Positions 35,102 to 44,400 of a stretch of DNA of 64,000 bases are shown here, in pieces. Made by a program: the position numbers and the translations under genes. Under the pieces are notes generated by a model. It was not told the DNA's origin. It did no database searches and saw only the letters and a list, made by a program, of their open reading frames with translations. Every line of letters begins with the position of its first letter. Positions within the stretch are counted from its first letter, which is position 1. The DNA comes from Sulfitobacter sp. EhC04 (GTDB lineage: Bacteria > Pseudomonadota > Alphaproteobacteria > Rhodobacterales > Rhodobacteraceae): assembly GCF_001650875.1 (NCBI RefSeq), contig NZ_LXYI01000089.1:124001-188000 (forward strand), in the 5' to 3' direction.

Positions 35102-36214
35102 TCAGATATCCGCCAGACGATTTGGCACATCGTTGTTCTTCAGGAAATCCTTGAACTCTTTAAAATAGGTGCGCTGGCGGCTATTGAAGGCCGTGAAATC
35201 GCTCTGTTTCACGATTTGATCCGGATCAATTTTTTCACCTCTGATGATTTCTTCGGCGGGTATCGTGGGAATGCCAGCTTGGCGGCCCATTTCCACGGTT
35301 CGAGTGTCATGAGTGACCAAAACCGATGGCGTGCCTGACAGCAGCCCAGCAACAACGCCGTGCAGACGGGTGCCGAGCACGAGATCGTGGTTGGCGGAAA
35401 AGGTCATCCACTCCGGTACGTTCGCAAACAGATGAAAATTCTTGCGCAGGTATTTTGCGGCTTCATCGGCAGGGCGTTCGAATAGGAATTCGAGAATAGC
35501 AGCGATTTCGGGGTTATCCGCTCCGACTTCGGAACGGGCCACCTGCATCAAGGGCAGTTCAGTTTGCCCTATCGAAGATGCGCCGTGGTCAAAAGCGAAC
35601 TGCAGCAACTTCCGGGTCAGGTGAGTGCGCAGATTCGGTTGTTTCTGGATGTAATCGCCTGCCGGGGTAATCAGTACAGCGACTCGTAGCGGCGCACGGC
35701 GTGAGATAATGCGCGCCACCTCGGCTGGGCGATCAACATGCCAAAGAAAAGATGGGCAGCCCGTTACTGTAACGTTTTTGACCCCGTGTGATGCCACGAC
35801 CTCTGCAGTGAAGTCACCCCGGACCGATAGCGATGAACAACGTTCCGATATGACTTTGAGGAAGCGTTGTGAGCCTTCTGGCAGTTTAATTTTACGCTCT
35901 TCGATCGCCTGTGCGCCAAGCCCCATGATGCAGATCGGCAAATCTATCTTTTCCAACCGTTTGGCCAAGCCGCCTAGATCGCGGCTATCCTGAAGCCAGT
36001 TGGCGGCGGGAATTACAATGCCATCTGCCCCTTCAAGCGCTTCGTCGGATAATTTGCCGCCCAGCTTTGCCTGATCATGTTTCACAAGGCGCCGGACAGA
36101 CGAAAGGAACAGCATATTTCCGGTGTTCCCGGCTGCGTCGAATATCTCTTGACTGGTCATGTATTGACCATCGAGCGTGCCGAAAGAACGAGAATAGATA
36201 AAGGGGTTGCGCAA
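35102..36214 (-). CDS. Polysaccharide pyruvyl transferase family protein
   Basis: This 370-residue protein resembles the CsaB/WcaK group, which adds pyruvate ketals to sugars of surface polymers. Visible features are GNMLFLSSVRRLV, GLGAQAIEERKIKLP, VRGDFTAEVVASHGVKNVTVTGCPSFLW, HDLVLGTRLHGVVAGLLSGTPSVLV and THDTRTVEMGRQAGIP. It begins with TTG at 36214, supported by GGAG at a spacing of 8. The gene is visibly less GC-rich than its neighbours and more rich in AT-ending codons, which suggests transfer. It follows an ABC-2 permease gene by 142 bases on the same strand, and the two may share a surface-polymer role. Confidence 0.78.
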   Translation of the reverse strand: MRNPFIYSRSFGTLDGQYMTSQEIFDAAGNTGNMLFLSSVRRLVKHDQAKLGGKLSDEALEGADGIVIPAANWLQDSRDLGGLAKRLEKIDLPICIMGLGAQAIEERKIKLPEGSQRFLKVISERCSSLSVRGDFTAEVVASHGVKNVTVTGCPSFLWHVDRPAEVARIISRRAPLRVAVLITPAGDYIQKQPNLRTHLTRKLLQFAFDHGASSIGQTELPLMQVARSEVGADNPEIAAILEFLFERPADEAAKYLRKNFHLFANVPEWMTFSANHDLVLGTRLHGVVAGLLSGTPSVLVTHDTRTVEMGRQAGIPTIPAEEIIRGEKIDPDQIVKQSDFTAFNSRQRTYFKEFKDFLKNNDVPNRLADI

Positions 36215-36356
36215 ATCAGTATCTCCAAAAATCGAGTCAGAATTTTGCTAACATACTGATGGCTGGCGCACCATATGATGCACGGATTTAATGCGTTACC
36301 AAACCATCTCAGCGATGCTTGGTTCTAAAACTTGTGTTTAGCGTCGCGCACGTGCC

Positions 36357-37181
36357 TTACCGCCGCGCGTTCCAGCTGAGGGATGCGTGTCTGCGGGTGT
36401 AGAATTCGCCCATCAGCCCGATCACCAGAAAGGCCAGGCCGACCCACATGGCGTATTCCCAGTTGGTATAGCGCGGGTTGTAGTTGATGAAGGCAAAGCC
36501 GCGCGCCTGGTCGATGACGTGGAACAGCGGGTTCCAGTCGAACATCGCCAGCATGAAGCTGGGCAGCGTGTTGGCCACGAACATCTTGCCCGACGCGATC
36601 ATGTTGGCGCGCTGATAGACCATGCTGAACATGCTGACGACCGTGGGGAACCATGGCTTCATCGCCAACAGGACCAGGCCCAGCGCGCAGCCGGTGAACC
36701 AGGCGACCAGCAGCATGCCAAAAGCCGCAATCGGCTGGTCGATTTCCAGAGGGGTCCAGGCCACATGATAGGCAAACAGGATCACAAAAAGTGACAGAAC
36801 CTGGATGTACAATGCACCCACAGCGGCGGAGGCGATCGCGATGATGGTGTTCATCGGCGCGTGCTGCATCATCGGGCTGGCAGGCCCTTCGGAACCTGCG
36901 ACGGCACCCAGCGCCTTGGTATGGGTCAGGTAAAGAAAGATGCCGGACATGATGTAGACCAGGAAATCGCCCCGCAGCGCGGCGCTGCGCATCCCGAGGA
37001 TGGAAAACATCACATAAAAGGCGGCAACGAACATGATCGCCTGAAGCATGTTGGTAAAGATGGCGACAAAGGCGTTGTTGTGCTGCTTGCGCACGGACCG
37101 GACAACAGAGTGGTAGACCAGTTCGGCCATCGCCAAGGCGGAACTGAAGCCGCCCTTCGGTTTGCGTGTGGACTGGAACAT
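36357..37181 (-). CDS. ABC-2 type polysaccharide export permease (KpsM-like)
   Basis: This 274-residue membrane protein has about six helices, among them FVAAFYVMFSILGM, FLVYIMSGIFLYL, IQVLSLFVILFAYHV and VGLAFLVIGLMGEFY. It fits the KpsM/Wzm class of capsule and O-antigen exporters. The matching ATPase (KpsT/Wzt) is not next to it and is absent from the window. Its neighbours are a pyruvyltransferase-like gene (same strand) and the divergent cysQ-led glycan genes. The start ATG 37181 has AAGGCAG upstream. Confidence 0.82.
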   Translation of the reverse strand: MFQSTRKPKGGFSSALAMAELVYHSVVRSVRKQHNNAFVAIFTNMLQAIMFVAAFYVMFSILGMRSAALRGDFLVYIMSGIFLYLTHTKALGAVAGSEGPASPMMQHAPMNTIIAIASAAVGALYIQVLSLFVILFAYHVAWTPLEIDQPIAAFGMLLVAWFTGCALGLVLLAMKPWFPTVVSMFSMVYQRANMIASGKMFVANTLPSFMLAMFDWNPLFHVIDQARGFAFINYNPRYTNWEYAMWVGLAFLVIGLMGEFYTRRHASLSWNARR

Positions 37182-37296
37182 CTAGTCTGCCTTCTGATCT
37201 GCGCGATGCTGACACGGAATTCTTGCCGTTCCGTTAGTGCCGCAGCATAAGGGGGCCCAACCGACTAATCAACGAAAGCGATAGAGGCAGCCTATT

Positions 37297-38094
37297 ATGG
37301 ACTACAATAAATTGGTGACTGTGATGCGGAAACTCTCCCTGGAGGCGGGCGACAAGATCATGGAAATTTACGGCCAGGACGATTTCGACGTGAAGGCCAA
37401 ATCCGATGACAGCCCGGTCACAGCCGCAGATGAGGCCGCTGATGCGATTATCTCGGACGGGTTGCGCGCGGCATTTCCGGATGTTGCGCTGGTCACCGAG
37501 GAGCAGGCGGCAACCCATGCCGCGCAGGGCGATACCTTTCTGATTGTCGATCCGCTGGACGGGACCAAGGAATTCATCCACCGGCGGGGCGATTTCACTG
37601 TGAACATCGCGTTGGTCGAGGGCGGCGTGCCGACGCGCGGCGTGGTTTATGCCCCGGCAAAATCGCGCATGTTCTTTACCCAGGCAGATGGGCAATCGGT
37701 CGAGGAGACAGGTGATTTCAGCAAGGACACGGTGGGTCAGGTTACGCCCATATCCGTCTCTAACTCGGACAATTCGGCCCTGATGGTGGTGGCGTCCAAG
37801 TCGCACCGAGATCAGGCGACCGATGACTATATCGCGAAATATGCGGTCAAGGACATGAAGAGCGCGGGGTCGTCGCTGAAGTTCTGTCTGGTGGCAACCG
37901 GCGAGGCGGACCTGTACCCCCGTGTCGGGCGCACGATGGAATGGGACACGGCGGCGGGTCACGCAGTATTGCTGGGCGCGGGCGGTGCGGTGGTGCGTTT
38001 CGATGATCTGACGCCTTTGACCTATGGCAAGGACGGTTTTGCCAATCCGTTTTTCATCGCCCATGCGCCGGGCGTCGATCTGAAGTCGGCCTGA
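37297..38094 (+). CDS. cysQ: 3'(2'),5'-bisphosphate nucleotidase CysQ
   Basis: CysQ removes the 3' phosphate from PAP, the by-product of PAPS use, and so prevents its accumulation. The 265-residue inositol-monophosphatase-fold protein has SPVTAADEAAD, VDPLDGTKEFIHRRGDF (metal site) and the closing WDTAAGHAVLLGAGG. It heads the plus-strand glycan cluster; the last gene of that cluster encodes a sulfotransferase-like protein that would produce PAP. Its TGA overlaps the ATG of kdsB. Confidence 0.93.
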   Translation: MDYNKLVTVMRKLSLEAGDKIMEIYGQDDFDVKAKSDDSPVTAADEAADAIISDGLRAAFPDVALVTEEQAATHAAQGDTFLIVDPLDGTKEFIHRRGDFTVNIALVEGGVPTRGVVYAPAKSRMFFTQADGQSVEETGDFSKDTVGQVTPISVSNSDNSALMVVASKSHRDQATDDYIAKYAVKDMKSAGSSLKFCLVATGEADLYPRVGRTMEWDTAAGHAVLLGAGGAVVRFDDLTPLTYGKDGFANPFFIAHAPGVDLKSA

Positions 38095-38894
38095 TGTCTG
38101 TTCTGGTTGTCATTCCGGCGCGCTATGCCTCGACGCGCTATCCGGGCAAGCCGCTTGCGGCGCTCAGGGGCGCAAGTGGCGTGTCGCGAAGCCTGATCGA
38201 GCGGTCGTGGCATGCTGCCAGCGCGGTTCAGGGAGTGGACCGCGTGGTGGTGGCCACGGATGACGACCGGATCAGGCAAGCCGCCGAAGGATTCGGGGCG
38301 GAGGTTGTCATGACCTCGACCAATTGCGCCAATGGCACAGAGCGTTGTGCCGAGGCACATCAGGCGCTGGGCGGCGGTTTTGATATTGTCGTGAACCTTC
38401 AGGGCGATGCGCCGTTGACACCGCATTGGTTTGTCGAGGGTCTGGTTGCGGGTCTGCGCAACGCGCCAGAGGCAGGCATCGCCACGCCGGTGCTGCGCTG
38501 TGACGGGGCCGCGCTGAACAGTCTGCTGGCCGACCGCAAAGCGGGCCGTGTCGGCGGTACAACAGCAGTTTTTGCCGTGGATCACCGGGCGCTCTACTTT
38601 TCCAAGGAAGTCGTGCCCTTCACGTCAAAGCCCTATGCAGAGACTGATCAGACCCCGGTTTTCCACCATGTCGGTGTCTATGCCTACCGGCCCGACGCGC
38701 TGGCGGCCTATCCGACCTGGCCTGCGGGACCGTTGGAGCAGTTGGAAGGGCTGGAGCAATTGCGATTCATGGAGCACGGCGAATCCGTGCTATGTGTAGA
38801 AGTGGAGGCGCGGGGGCGCGCGTTCTGGGAGTTGAACAACCCCGAGGACGTGCCGAAGATCGAGGGTATGATGGCGCAGATGGGCCTTGAATGA
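38094..38894 (+). CDS. kdsB: 3-deoxy-manno-octulosonate cytidylyltransferase
   Basis: KdsB activates Kdo to CMP-Kdo, the donor for the LPS inner core and for Kdo-linked capsules. The 266-residue protein opens with VLVVIPARYASTRYPGKPLA, continues with VVVATDDDRI and NLQGDAPLTPHWF, and ends with VEARGRAFWELNNPEDV. The CDS overlaps cysQ by one base and the following glycosyltransferase by 4. kdsD, which makes the Kdo precursor, lies 12 kb away on the other strand. Confidence 0.95.
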   Translation: MSVLVVIPARYASTRYPGKPLAALRGASGVSRSLIERSWHAASAVQGVDRVVVATDDDRIRQAAEGFGAEVVMTSTNCANGTERCAEAHQALGGGFDIVVNLQGDAPLTPHWFVEGLVAGLRNAPEAGIATPVLRCDGAALNSLLADRKAGRVGGTTAVFAVDHRALYFSKEVVPFTSKPYAETDQTPVFHHVGVYAYRPDALAAYPTWPAGPLEQLEGLEQLRFMEHGESVLCVEVEARGRAFWELNNPEDVPKIEGMMAQMGLE

Positions 38895-40126
38895 ACGATC
38901 TGACGGTCAGCGTGGTGATCGTCAGCCGGGGCCGTCCCGATGCCCTGCGGCGCTGCCTGACCGGCGTTTCGCAGCTTCAGTATCCCGCGTTTGAGGTCGT
39001 GGTTGTCGCCGACCCCGCCGGGGTCGATGCGGTGCAGGCCGCCGGATTTGCCGATGATTTGAAGGTCGTGCCGTTTGATCAGCCGAATATTTCGGCCGCG
39101 CGCAACCTTGGGATCGGCCAAGCGGCAGGCGAGATCATCGCGTTCATTGATGACGATGCCGTGCCGGAGCCGCAATGGCTGCGCCATCTGGTCCAACCCG
39201 CCAGCAGATCCGAGGTTGCCGCCATGGGCGGCTATGTAAGGGGGCGCAACGGCATATCCTTTCAATGGCGCGCCCGCAGCCTTGATCCGCTGGGCGAGGC
39301 GCAGGAGCTGGACCTGCATCCGCACCAACCAACCGTGCTGCACCCGCCCAAGGGCCTTGCGATCAAGACCGAAGGCACCAACATGGCGTTCCGGCGCGAT
39401 GTGCTGGTGGCCTTGGGCGGTTTCGACCCTGCATTTCACTATTTTCTGGATGAGACCGACCTGAACATGCGTCTGGCTCGGGCCGGTCATGCCACGGCCA
39501 TTGTACCGCTGGCCGAGGTGCATCATGGGTTCGCGGCCAATGCGCTGCGCGGACCGGACCGGGTGCCAAGGGACCTTTTCGATATCGGGGCAAGCTGGGC
39601 GGTGTTCCAGCGCAAGCATATCGACCCGTCCAGACATGCCGAACAATGGGCGCGGCTGCGCCGGTCAGAGCGGCATCGCCTGTTGCGCTATCTGGTGTCC
39701 GGCCCGCTGGAACCGGCGCAACTGCGGCGGCTGATGAAGCGGCTTGATCAGGGATATGCCGAAGGGAAGGTGCGTGATTTGACAGCCGCCCGGATCGCCA
39801 TGCATCCGCAGGTGCCCTTTGCCCGCTTTCCCGCCGTGCCCCGCCGGTCCGCGGTTATCGCGACTCGCCCCTACCGGCTGCGCCGGGACCGGCAGATCGC
39901 CGCAGATCGGGTGCGCAACGGCGAGATCATTTCCCTGATTTGCCTGTCCCTGACAGCGCGTTTTCACTGGGTCAGTTTCGAGCCGGAAGGATTATGGCTG
40001 CAAAGAGGCGGGATTTTTGGTAAATCCGACCGTGATATGCTGGTTTTCAGCGCTTTTTCGCGCATGTCCAGGTTGAAAAGGGAACAAAACCGCGTTGCCA
40101 GTCAGCGCGGATTGCGCGAAGAGTAA
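38891..40126 (+). CDS. Glycosyltransferase family 2
   Basis: This 411-residue GT-A enzyme has an N-terminal SVVIVSRGRPDALRRCLTG, NISAARNLGIGQAAGE and the metal-binding IDDDAVPEPQW, followed by GGFDPAFHYFLDETDLNMR. The C-terminal third is basic and outside the catalytic fold. Donor and acceptor cannot be told. The ATGA overlap with kdsB implies co-translation, so it may add a sugar to a Kdo-containing structure. It ends 121 bases before galU. Confidence 0.86.
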   Translation: MNDLTVSVVIVSRGRPDALRRCLTGVSQLQYPAFEVVVVADPAGVDAVQAAGFADDLKVVPFDQPNISAARNLGIGQAAGEIIAFIDDDAVPEPQWLRHLVQPASRSEVAAMGGYVRGRNGISFQWRARSLDPLGEAQELDLHPHQPTVLHPPKGLAIKTEGTNMAFRRDVLVALGGFDPAFHYFLDETDLNMRLARAGHATAIVPLAEVHHGFAANALRGPDRVPRDLFDIGASWAVFQRKHIDPSRHAEQWARLRRSERHRLLRYLVSGPLEPAQLRRLMKRLDQGYAEGKVRDLTAARIAMHPQVPFARFPAVPRRSAVIATRPYRLRRDRQIAADRVRNGEIISLICLSLTARFHWVSFEPEGLWLQRGGIFGKSDRDMLVFSAFSRMSRLKREQNRVASQRGLREE

Positions 40127-40248
40127 CACGGGATCCGGAATGTAAGGTTTGAAAAATTTTTGCTCAGGCTGATCTGGATCAGATATTAATGAGACGAAGA
40201 ATGTAAACGAGAATGGCGAGAGCCGTTTCGAAGGGACTTAGGATCAAA

Positions 40249-41142
40249 ATGCGTAAAAAGGTCACAAAAGCAATTTTCCCCGTCGCGGGCCTCGGAACCC
40301 GATTTTTGCCGGCAACCAAATCGGTACCAAAGGAAATCATGACTCTCGTGGACAGGCCGTTGGTGCAATACGCCATCGACGAGGCACGGGCCGCCGGGAT
40401 CAAGGAATTCATCTTTGTCACATCTCGCGGCAAGGGCGCGCTGGAGGATTATTTCGACCACGCGCCGCAGCTGGAACAAGAGCTGCGCAAGAAGGGCAAG
40501 GACGACCTGTTGCAGGCTCTTCAGGACACCAACATGGAAAGCGGCGCGATTGCATACATCCGTCAGCACAAGGCGCTGGGCCTGGGTCATGCGGTGTGGT
40601 GCGCGCGGCGGTTGATCGGGAACGAACCCTTTGCGGTGATGCTGCCCGACGATGTGATCGCGGCGGAAAAGCCCTGCCTGCAGCAGATGGTCGAAGCCTA
40701 TGCAGAGACCGGCGGCAACATGGTCGCCGCTATGGAAGTGGAGCCGGAGCGCGCGTCGTCATACGGGATGCTCGATATATCCGAGGACATGGGCCACATG
40801 GTCAAGGCAAAGGGCATGGTGGAAAAACCCAAGGCGGAGGATTCGCCCTCCAACCTGGCGGTGATCGGGCGCTATATCCTTGAGCCATCGGTGTTGCGCC
40901 ATCTGAACCAGTTGAAATCCGGGTCCGGTGGTGAAATTCAACTGACAGACGCCATCGCCCGCGACATCGAACAGGGCAACCCGGTTTACGGCTATCGGTT
41001 CCGTGGCCAGCGGTTCGATTGCGGCTCTAAATCAGGGTTTTTGCAGGCGACCGTCGCCTTTGGCCTTGCCCGTGAAGAGCTGCGCGACGATCTGTATTCC
41101 TATCTCAGCAGCATCATGCAGATGGACAAGGCCGCGCAGTAG
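40249..41142 (+). CDS. galU: UTP-glucose-1-phosphate uridylyltransferase
   Basis: GalU forms UDP-glucose from UTP and glucose-1-phosphate. The 297-residue protein opens with KAIFPVAGLGTRFLPATKSV and contains VMLPDDVIAAEKPCLQQ, EIQLTDAIARDI and RFDCGSKSGFLQATV. ATG 40249 with AGGA 6 bases upstream is preferred to the ATG at 40213. An AT-rich gap of 121 bases precedes it, including a 6-bp inverted repeat CTGATC-TG-GATCAG at 40169-40182. galE follows 20 bases downstream. Confidence 0.96.
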   Translation: MRKKVTKAIFPVAGLGTRFLPATKSVPKEIMTLVDRPLVQYAIDEARAAGIKEFIFVTSRGKGALEDYFDHAPQLEQELRKKGKDDLLQALQDTNMESGAIAYIRQHKALGLGHAVWCARRLIGNEPFAVMLPDDVIAAEKPCLQQMVEAYAETGGNMVAAMEVEPERASSYGMLDISEDMGHMVKAKGMVEKPKAEDSPSNLAVIGRYILEPSVLRHLNQLKSGSGGEIQLTDAIARDIEQGNPVYGYRFRGQRFDCGSKSGFLQATVAFGLAREELRDDLYSYLSSIMQMDKAAQ

Positions 41143-41162
41143 CTGCACCGGAAAGGAAAGAC

Positions 41163-42146
41163 ATGAGCAATGTTCTGGTGACAGGCGGTGCGGGCTATAT
41201 CGGGTCGCATGCCTGCAAGGCGTTGAGGGATGCGGGATACACGCCCGTCACCTATGACAACCTCGAAACCGGCTGGCAGGATGCGGTCAAGTTCGGCCCG
41301 TTCGAGCGGGGCGATCTGTTGGACCGGGCGCGTCTGGACGAGGTGTTTGCGGCTTATGCGCCGGTTGCGGTCATGCATTTTGCCGCGCTGAGCCAGGTGG
41401 GCGAGGCAATGGCCCAGCCCGGCAAATACTGGCGCAACAACGTCGCGGGGTCCCTGACGCTGATCGAGGCGGCCGTGGCTGCGGGCTGCAAGGATTTTGT
41501 TTTCTCCTCGACCTGCGCCACCTACGGCGATCAGGACAACGTGGTGCTGGACGAGAATTCAGCCCAGTATCCGCTGAATGCCTATGGCGCGTCGAAACGC
41601 GCGATCGAGGACATTCTGCGCGATTTTGAAGCCTCCGATGGGTTGCGCCATGTGATCTTTCGCTATTTCAACGTGGCCGGGGCAGACCCGGAGGGTGAAG
41701 TGGGCGAATTCCACCAGCCGGAAACACATCTGGTGCCGCTGATGCTGGATGCGATAGCGGGAAAGCGTGATGCCTTGACGATTTACGGCACCGATTACGA
41801 TACGCCCGATGGCACCTGCATCCGCGATTACGTCCATGTCTGCGATCTGGTCGATGCGCATGTTCTGGGTCTGAAATGGCTGGAAGACGGCAAAGGCAGC
41901 CGGGTGTTCAACCTTGGCACCGGGTCGGGCTTTTCCGTGCGCGAGGTGCTGACCCACAGCCGAGAGGTGACCAATCGCGAGGTGCCCCATGTCGAAGGAT
42001 CGCGCCGTGCGGGAGATTGTACCAAGCTGGTGTCAGGTTCCCAGCGGGCGGAAACGGAACTGGGCTGGAAACCGCATCGGTCCACGCTCAGACAAATGAT
42101 CACCGACGCGTGGAGATGGCACCAAACTGGACATTACGACACATAA
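41163..42146 (+). CDS. galE: UDP-glucose 4-epimerase
   Basis: GalE interconverts UDP-glucose and UDP-galactose. In 327 residues it has the NAD site GGAGYIGSH (8-16), the catalytic Y141-x3-K145 (NAYGASKRAI), FRYFNVAGADPEG, and the C-terminal substrate loop around GTDYDTPDGTCIRDYVHVCDL. ACATG 41163 follows AAAGGAAAG. Placed between galU and a glycosyltransferase, it points to galactose in the surface glycan. Its tail probably overlaps the next gene by about 20 bases. Confidence 0.96.
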   Translation: MSNVLVTGGAGYIGSHACKALRDAGYTPVTYDNLETGWQDAVKFGPFERGDLLDRARLDEVFAAYAPVAVMHFAALSQVGEAMAQPGKYWRNNVAGSLTLIEAAVAAGCKDFVFSSTCATYGDQDNVVLDENSAQYPLNAYGASKRAIEDILRDFEASDGLRHVIFRYFNVAGADPEGEVGEFHQPETHLVPLMLDAIAGKRDALTIYGTDYDTPDGTCIRDYVHVCDLVDAHVLGLKWLEDGKGSRVFNLGTGSGFSVREVLTHSREVTNREVPHVEGSRRAGDCTKLVSGSQRAETELGWKPHRSTLRQMITDAWRWHQTGHYDT

Positions 42147-43338
42147 GGCACCGCCCGCGCGGCTGCTGGACCTGACCCGCTCCTTGCGGCGGGCGGGTCG
42201 GGTGGCGACGGGTGTGGACCGTGTCGAACTGGCGTATCTGCGCCGGTTCCTGCAGGACGACGTCCCGTGTTTTGGTCTGTTGCGTACCGCGCTGGGCTAT
42301 GTGCTGCTGGAACGGCAAGGGCTGGAGGGTTTCCTTGCCCGGCTCGAAGGGCGCACGCCCTGGGGTCGCGTTAATGTCTTATCCCGGTTGGCGCGGTCGC
42401 GGCCGGATGCGGTGCAGCGGGCGGAAAGCGATGTGCGACGTCTTGCCTTGACGCGGTCCTGGCGGTCGGCCTTGCCGGGAATGCTGCGGCGGGAATTTCC
42501 AAACGGTTTTGACTATTTCAACGTCGGGCACAGCAATCTGACCGACCGCGTGCTGGGCGCCATCAAATCCGCGGGCGGCAATATCCACGTGCTGATCCAT
42601 GACGTGATTCCGCTGGAATATCCGGAGTTCCAGCGCGCGGGCAGTGTAAAGACCTTTGAGGCCAAGCTGCGCCGGGTCAGCGCGCGTGCAGACAGGATCA
42701 TCTATAACTCAAAAGACACGCGGGACCGGACGGAACGGTATCTGGACGCGATGGGGCGGGTGCCGCCCGGGGTCGTGGCCTACCTCGGGACGGAGCTGCC
42801 GCGCCCGGACATTTCGGCGCTGCCGCAGGGGCTGCCGCCCAAGGGCCCCTATTTTGTCACTGTCGGCACATTGGAGCCGCGCAAGAACCACGCTTTCCTG
42901 TTGGACCTGTGGGAGGAGATCGGGCCCGCCGCGCCGCCGCTGTTCCTGTGTGGCAGCAGAGGCTGGAACAATGACGCGCTGTTTGCACGCCTTGACGCAC
43001 TGGATGTGGGCCACCCGGTTCAGGAGCTGTCCGGGTTGGACGACAAGGCGCTTGCGGCCCTTGTTCAGGGGTCAGCGGGTACGCTGTTTCCGAGCCTTGC
43101 GGAGGGTTTTGGGCTGCCACCACTGGAGGCGATACAGCTTGGATCGCGGGTTTTATGCAACGATCTGGAGGTATTACGCGAATTTTTGGGAGAGAATGCC
43201 GTTTACGCATCAGTTTCAGATCGGTATTTGTGGATAGATATGCTTAACCAGTGGACAGAGAAGCCGGTGGGCGCGGGAACGAAGACCTTGTTTGTTGGAC
43301 CTGATTGGGACGAACACTTCAAGACCGTGTTAAGGTAG
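42127..43338 (+). CDS. Glycosyltransferase family 4/1 with probable CTG start
   Basis: This GT-B fold enzyme has TGVDRVELAYLRRF near the N-terminus, LIHDVIPLEYPEF, TVGTLEPRKNHAFLLDL, SGLDDKALAALVQGS and the donor-site FPSLAEGFGLPPLEA. The first ATG/GTG/TTG in frame is TTG 42184, but the residues just upstream (PARLLDLTRSLRRAGRVATG) look like the family N-terminus. The only candidate start there is CTG 42127, with GGAG 11 bases upstream, giving 403 residues; an in-frame stop at 42097 bars anything further back. With TTG 42184 the protein has 384 residues. Donor and acceptor are unknown. Confidence 0.75.
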   Translation: MDITTHKAPPARLLDLTRSLRRAGRVATGVDRVELAYLRRFLQDDVPCFGLLRTALGYVLLERQGLEGFLARLEGRTPWGRVNVLSRLARSRPDAVQRAESDVRRLALTRSWRSALPGMLRREFPNGFDYFNVGHSNLTDRVLGAIKSAGGNIHVLIHDVIPLEYPEFQRAGSVKTFEAKLRRVSARADRIIYNSKDTRDRTERYLDAMGRVPPGVVAYLGTELPRPDISALPQGLPPKGPYFVTVGTLEPRKNHAFLLDLWEEIGPAAPPLFLCGSRGWNNDALFARLDALDVGHPVQELSGLDDKALAALVQGSAGTLFPSLAEGFGLPPLEAIQLGSRVLCNDLEVLREFLGENAVYASVSDRYLWIDMLNQWTEKPVGAGTKTLFVGPDWDEHFKTVLR

Positions 43339-43389
43339 AGATGGTAGCGCCTGGATGCGCAGCCGTATCGGCAAGGTAGAGGGCGGTTT

Positions 43390-44400
43390 TTGGGTGTTTT
43401 ACAGTCATATTGGCTGAGGGTGCAGCGGAAGCGATGGCGAGTCCGCGCCCTGCGCAAGCGTCGCGAACTGAAGCGGGTCGCGAACCGGACCGGACAAATC
43501 CGGCCCGACGATCTGCTGTTGTTCTGCACCCAGCGCAATGAAGGTATCCGGCTGCCGTATTTCCTGGATTATTACCGGGACATGGGCATCGGTCATTTCT
43601 TCTTTGTCGACAATGACAGCACCGATGGATCGCTGGATTATCTTGCGGATCAGCCGGATGTGTCGGTGTGGAGCACGACGGCAAGCTACAAGCGCGCCCG
43701 TTTCGGGGTGGACTGGCTGAACTGGCTGGCACGCAAATACGCCCATGGGCATTGGGCGCTGACCGTCGATCCCGATGAATTTCTGGTCTATCCGTTCTGC
43801 GATACGCGCCCGCTGCGGGCCCTGACGGACTGGCTGGATGCCTCTTCGATCAAGTCGTTCTCTGCGATGTTGCTGGACATGTATCCCAAGGGGCGGCTGG
43901 ATGAGCAGCCCTATCAGCCCGGTCAAAACCCGATCGAGATTGCCACATGGTTCGACAGCGGAAATTACACCATTTCGCGCAACCACCTGTTCACCAACCT
44001 GTGGATTCAGGGCGGGCCACGGGCGCGCGTTTTCTTCCCCGACCTCCCGGAAAAGGCACCGGCCCTGAACAAGGTGCCGCTGGTGAAATGGGACAAGCGC
44101 TATACCTACGTCAGCTCCACCCATATGCTGCTGCCGCGCGGCCTGAATCAGGTCTATGATGAATGGGGTGGTGAAAAGGCATCGGGCGTGTTGCTGCATG
44201 CCAAGTTCATCGACACTTTCGGGACCAAGGCCGCCGAGGAACTGGAACGGTCGCAGCATTATGCCGGGTCCGTCGAATACAAGGCCTATGCTGATCGGCT
44301 GAAGGACGACCCGCAACTTTGGTGCAAATGGTCAGAGCGGTATATCAACTGGCGGCAGCTTGAGATTCTGGGTCTGATGTCGAAAGGAAACTGGGCATGA
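43390..44400 (+). CDS. Glycosyltransferase family 2 (glycosyltransferase 92-like) protein
   Basis: This 336-residue protein has the layout of the GT2_4/GT92 group: LLLFCTQRNEGIRLPYFLDYYRDMG, FFVDNDSTDGSLDYL, WALTVDPDEFLVYP (metal motif), and WFDSGNYTISRNHL. A basic N-terminal stretch of some 35 residues (QRKRWRVRALRKRRELKR) may contact membranes or nucleic acid. The start is TTG at 43390 with GAGGG upstream; no ATG or GTG lies before the catalytic part. Donor and acceptor are unknown. It overlaps the following GT14-like gene by 4 bases. Confidence 0.83.
   Translation: MGVLQSYWLRVQRKRWRVRALRKRRELKRVANRTGQIRPDDLLLFCTQRNEGIRLPYFLDYYRDMGIGHFFFVDNDSTDGSLDYLADQPDVSVWSTTASYKRARFGVDWLNWLARKYAHGHWALTVDPDEFLVYPFCDTRPLRALTDWLDASSIKSFSAMLLDMYPKGRLDEQPYQPGQNPIEIATWFDSGNYTISRNHLFTNLWIQGGPRARVFFPDLPEKAPALNKVPLVKWDKRYTYVSSTHMLLPRGLNQVYDEWGGEKASGVLLHAKFIDTFGTKAAEELERSQHYAGSVEYKAYADRLKDDPQLWCKWSERYINWRQLEILGLMSKGNWA

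Noticed and set aside
36325-37215. 296-codon minus-strand ORF in another frame over the KpsM-like gene
   Set aside because: The 36357-37181 frame encodes a clear multi-helix permease; this one is Arg/His/Cys-rich and shows no fold.
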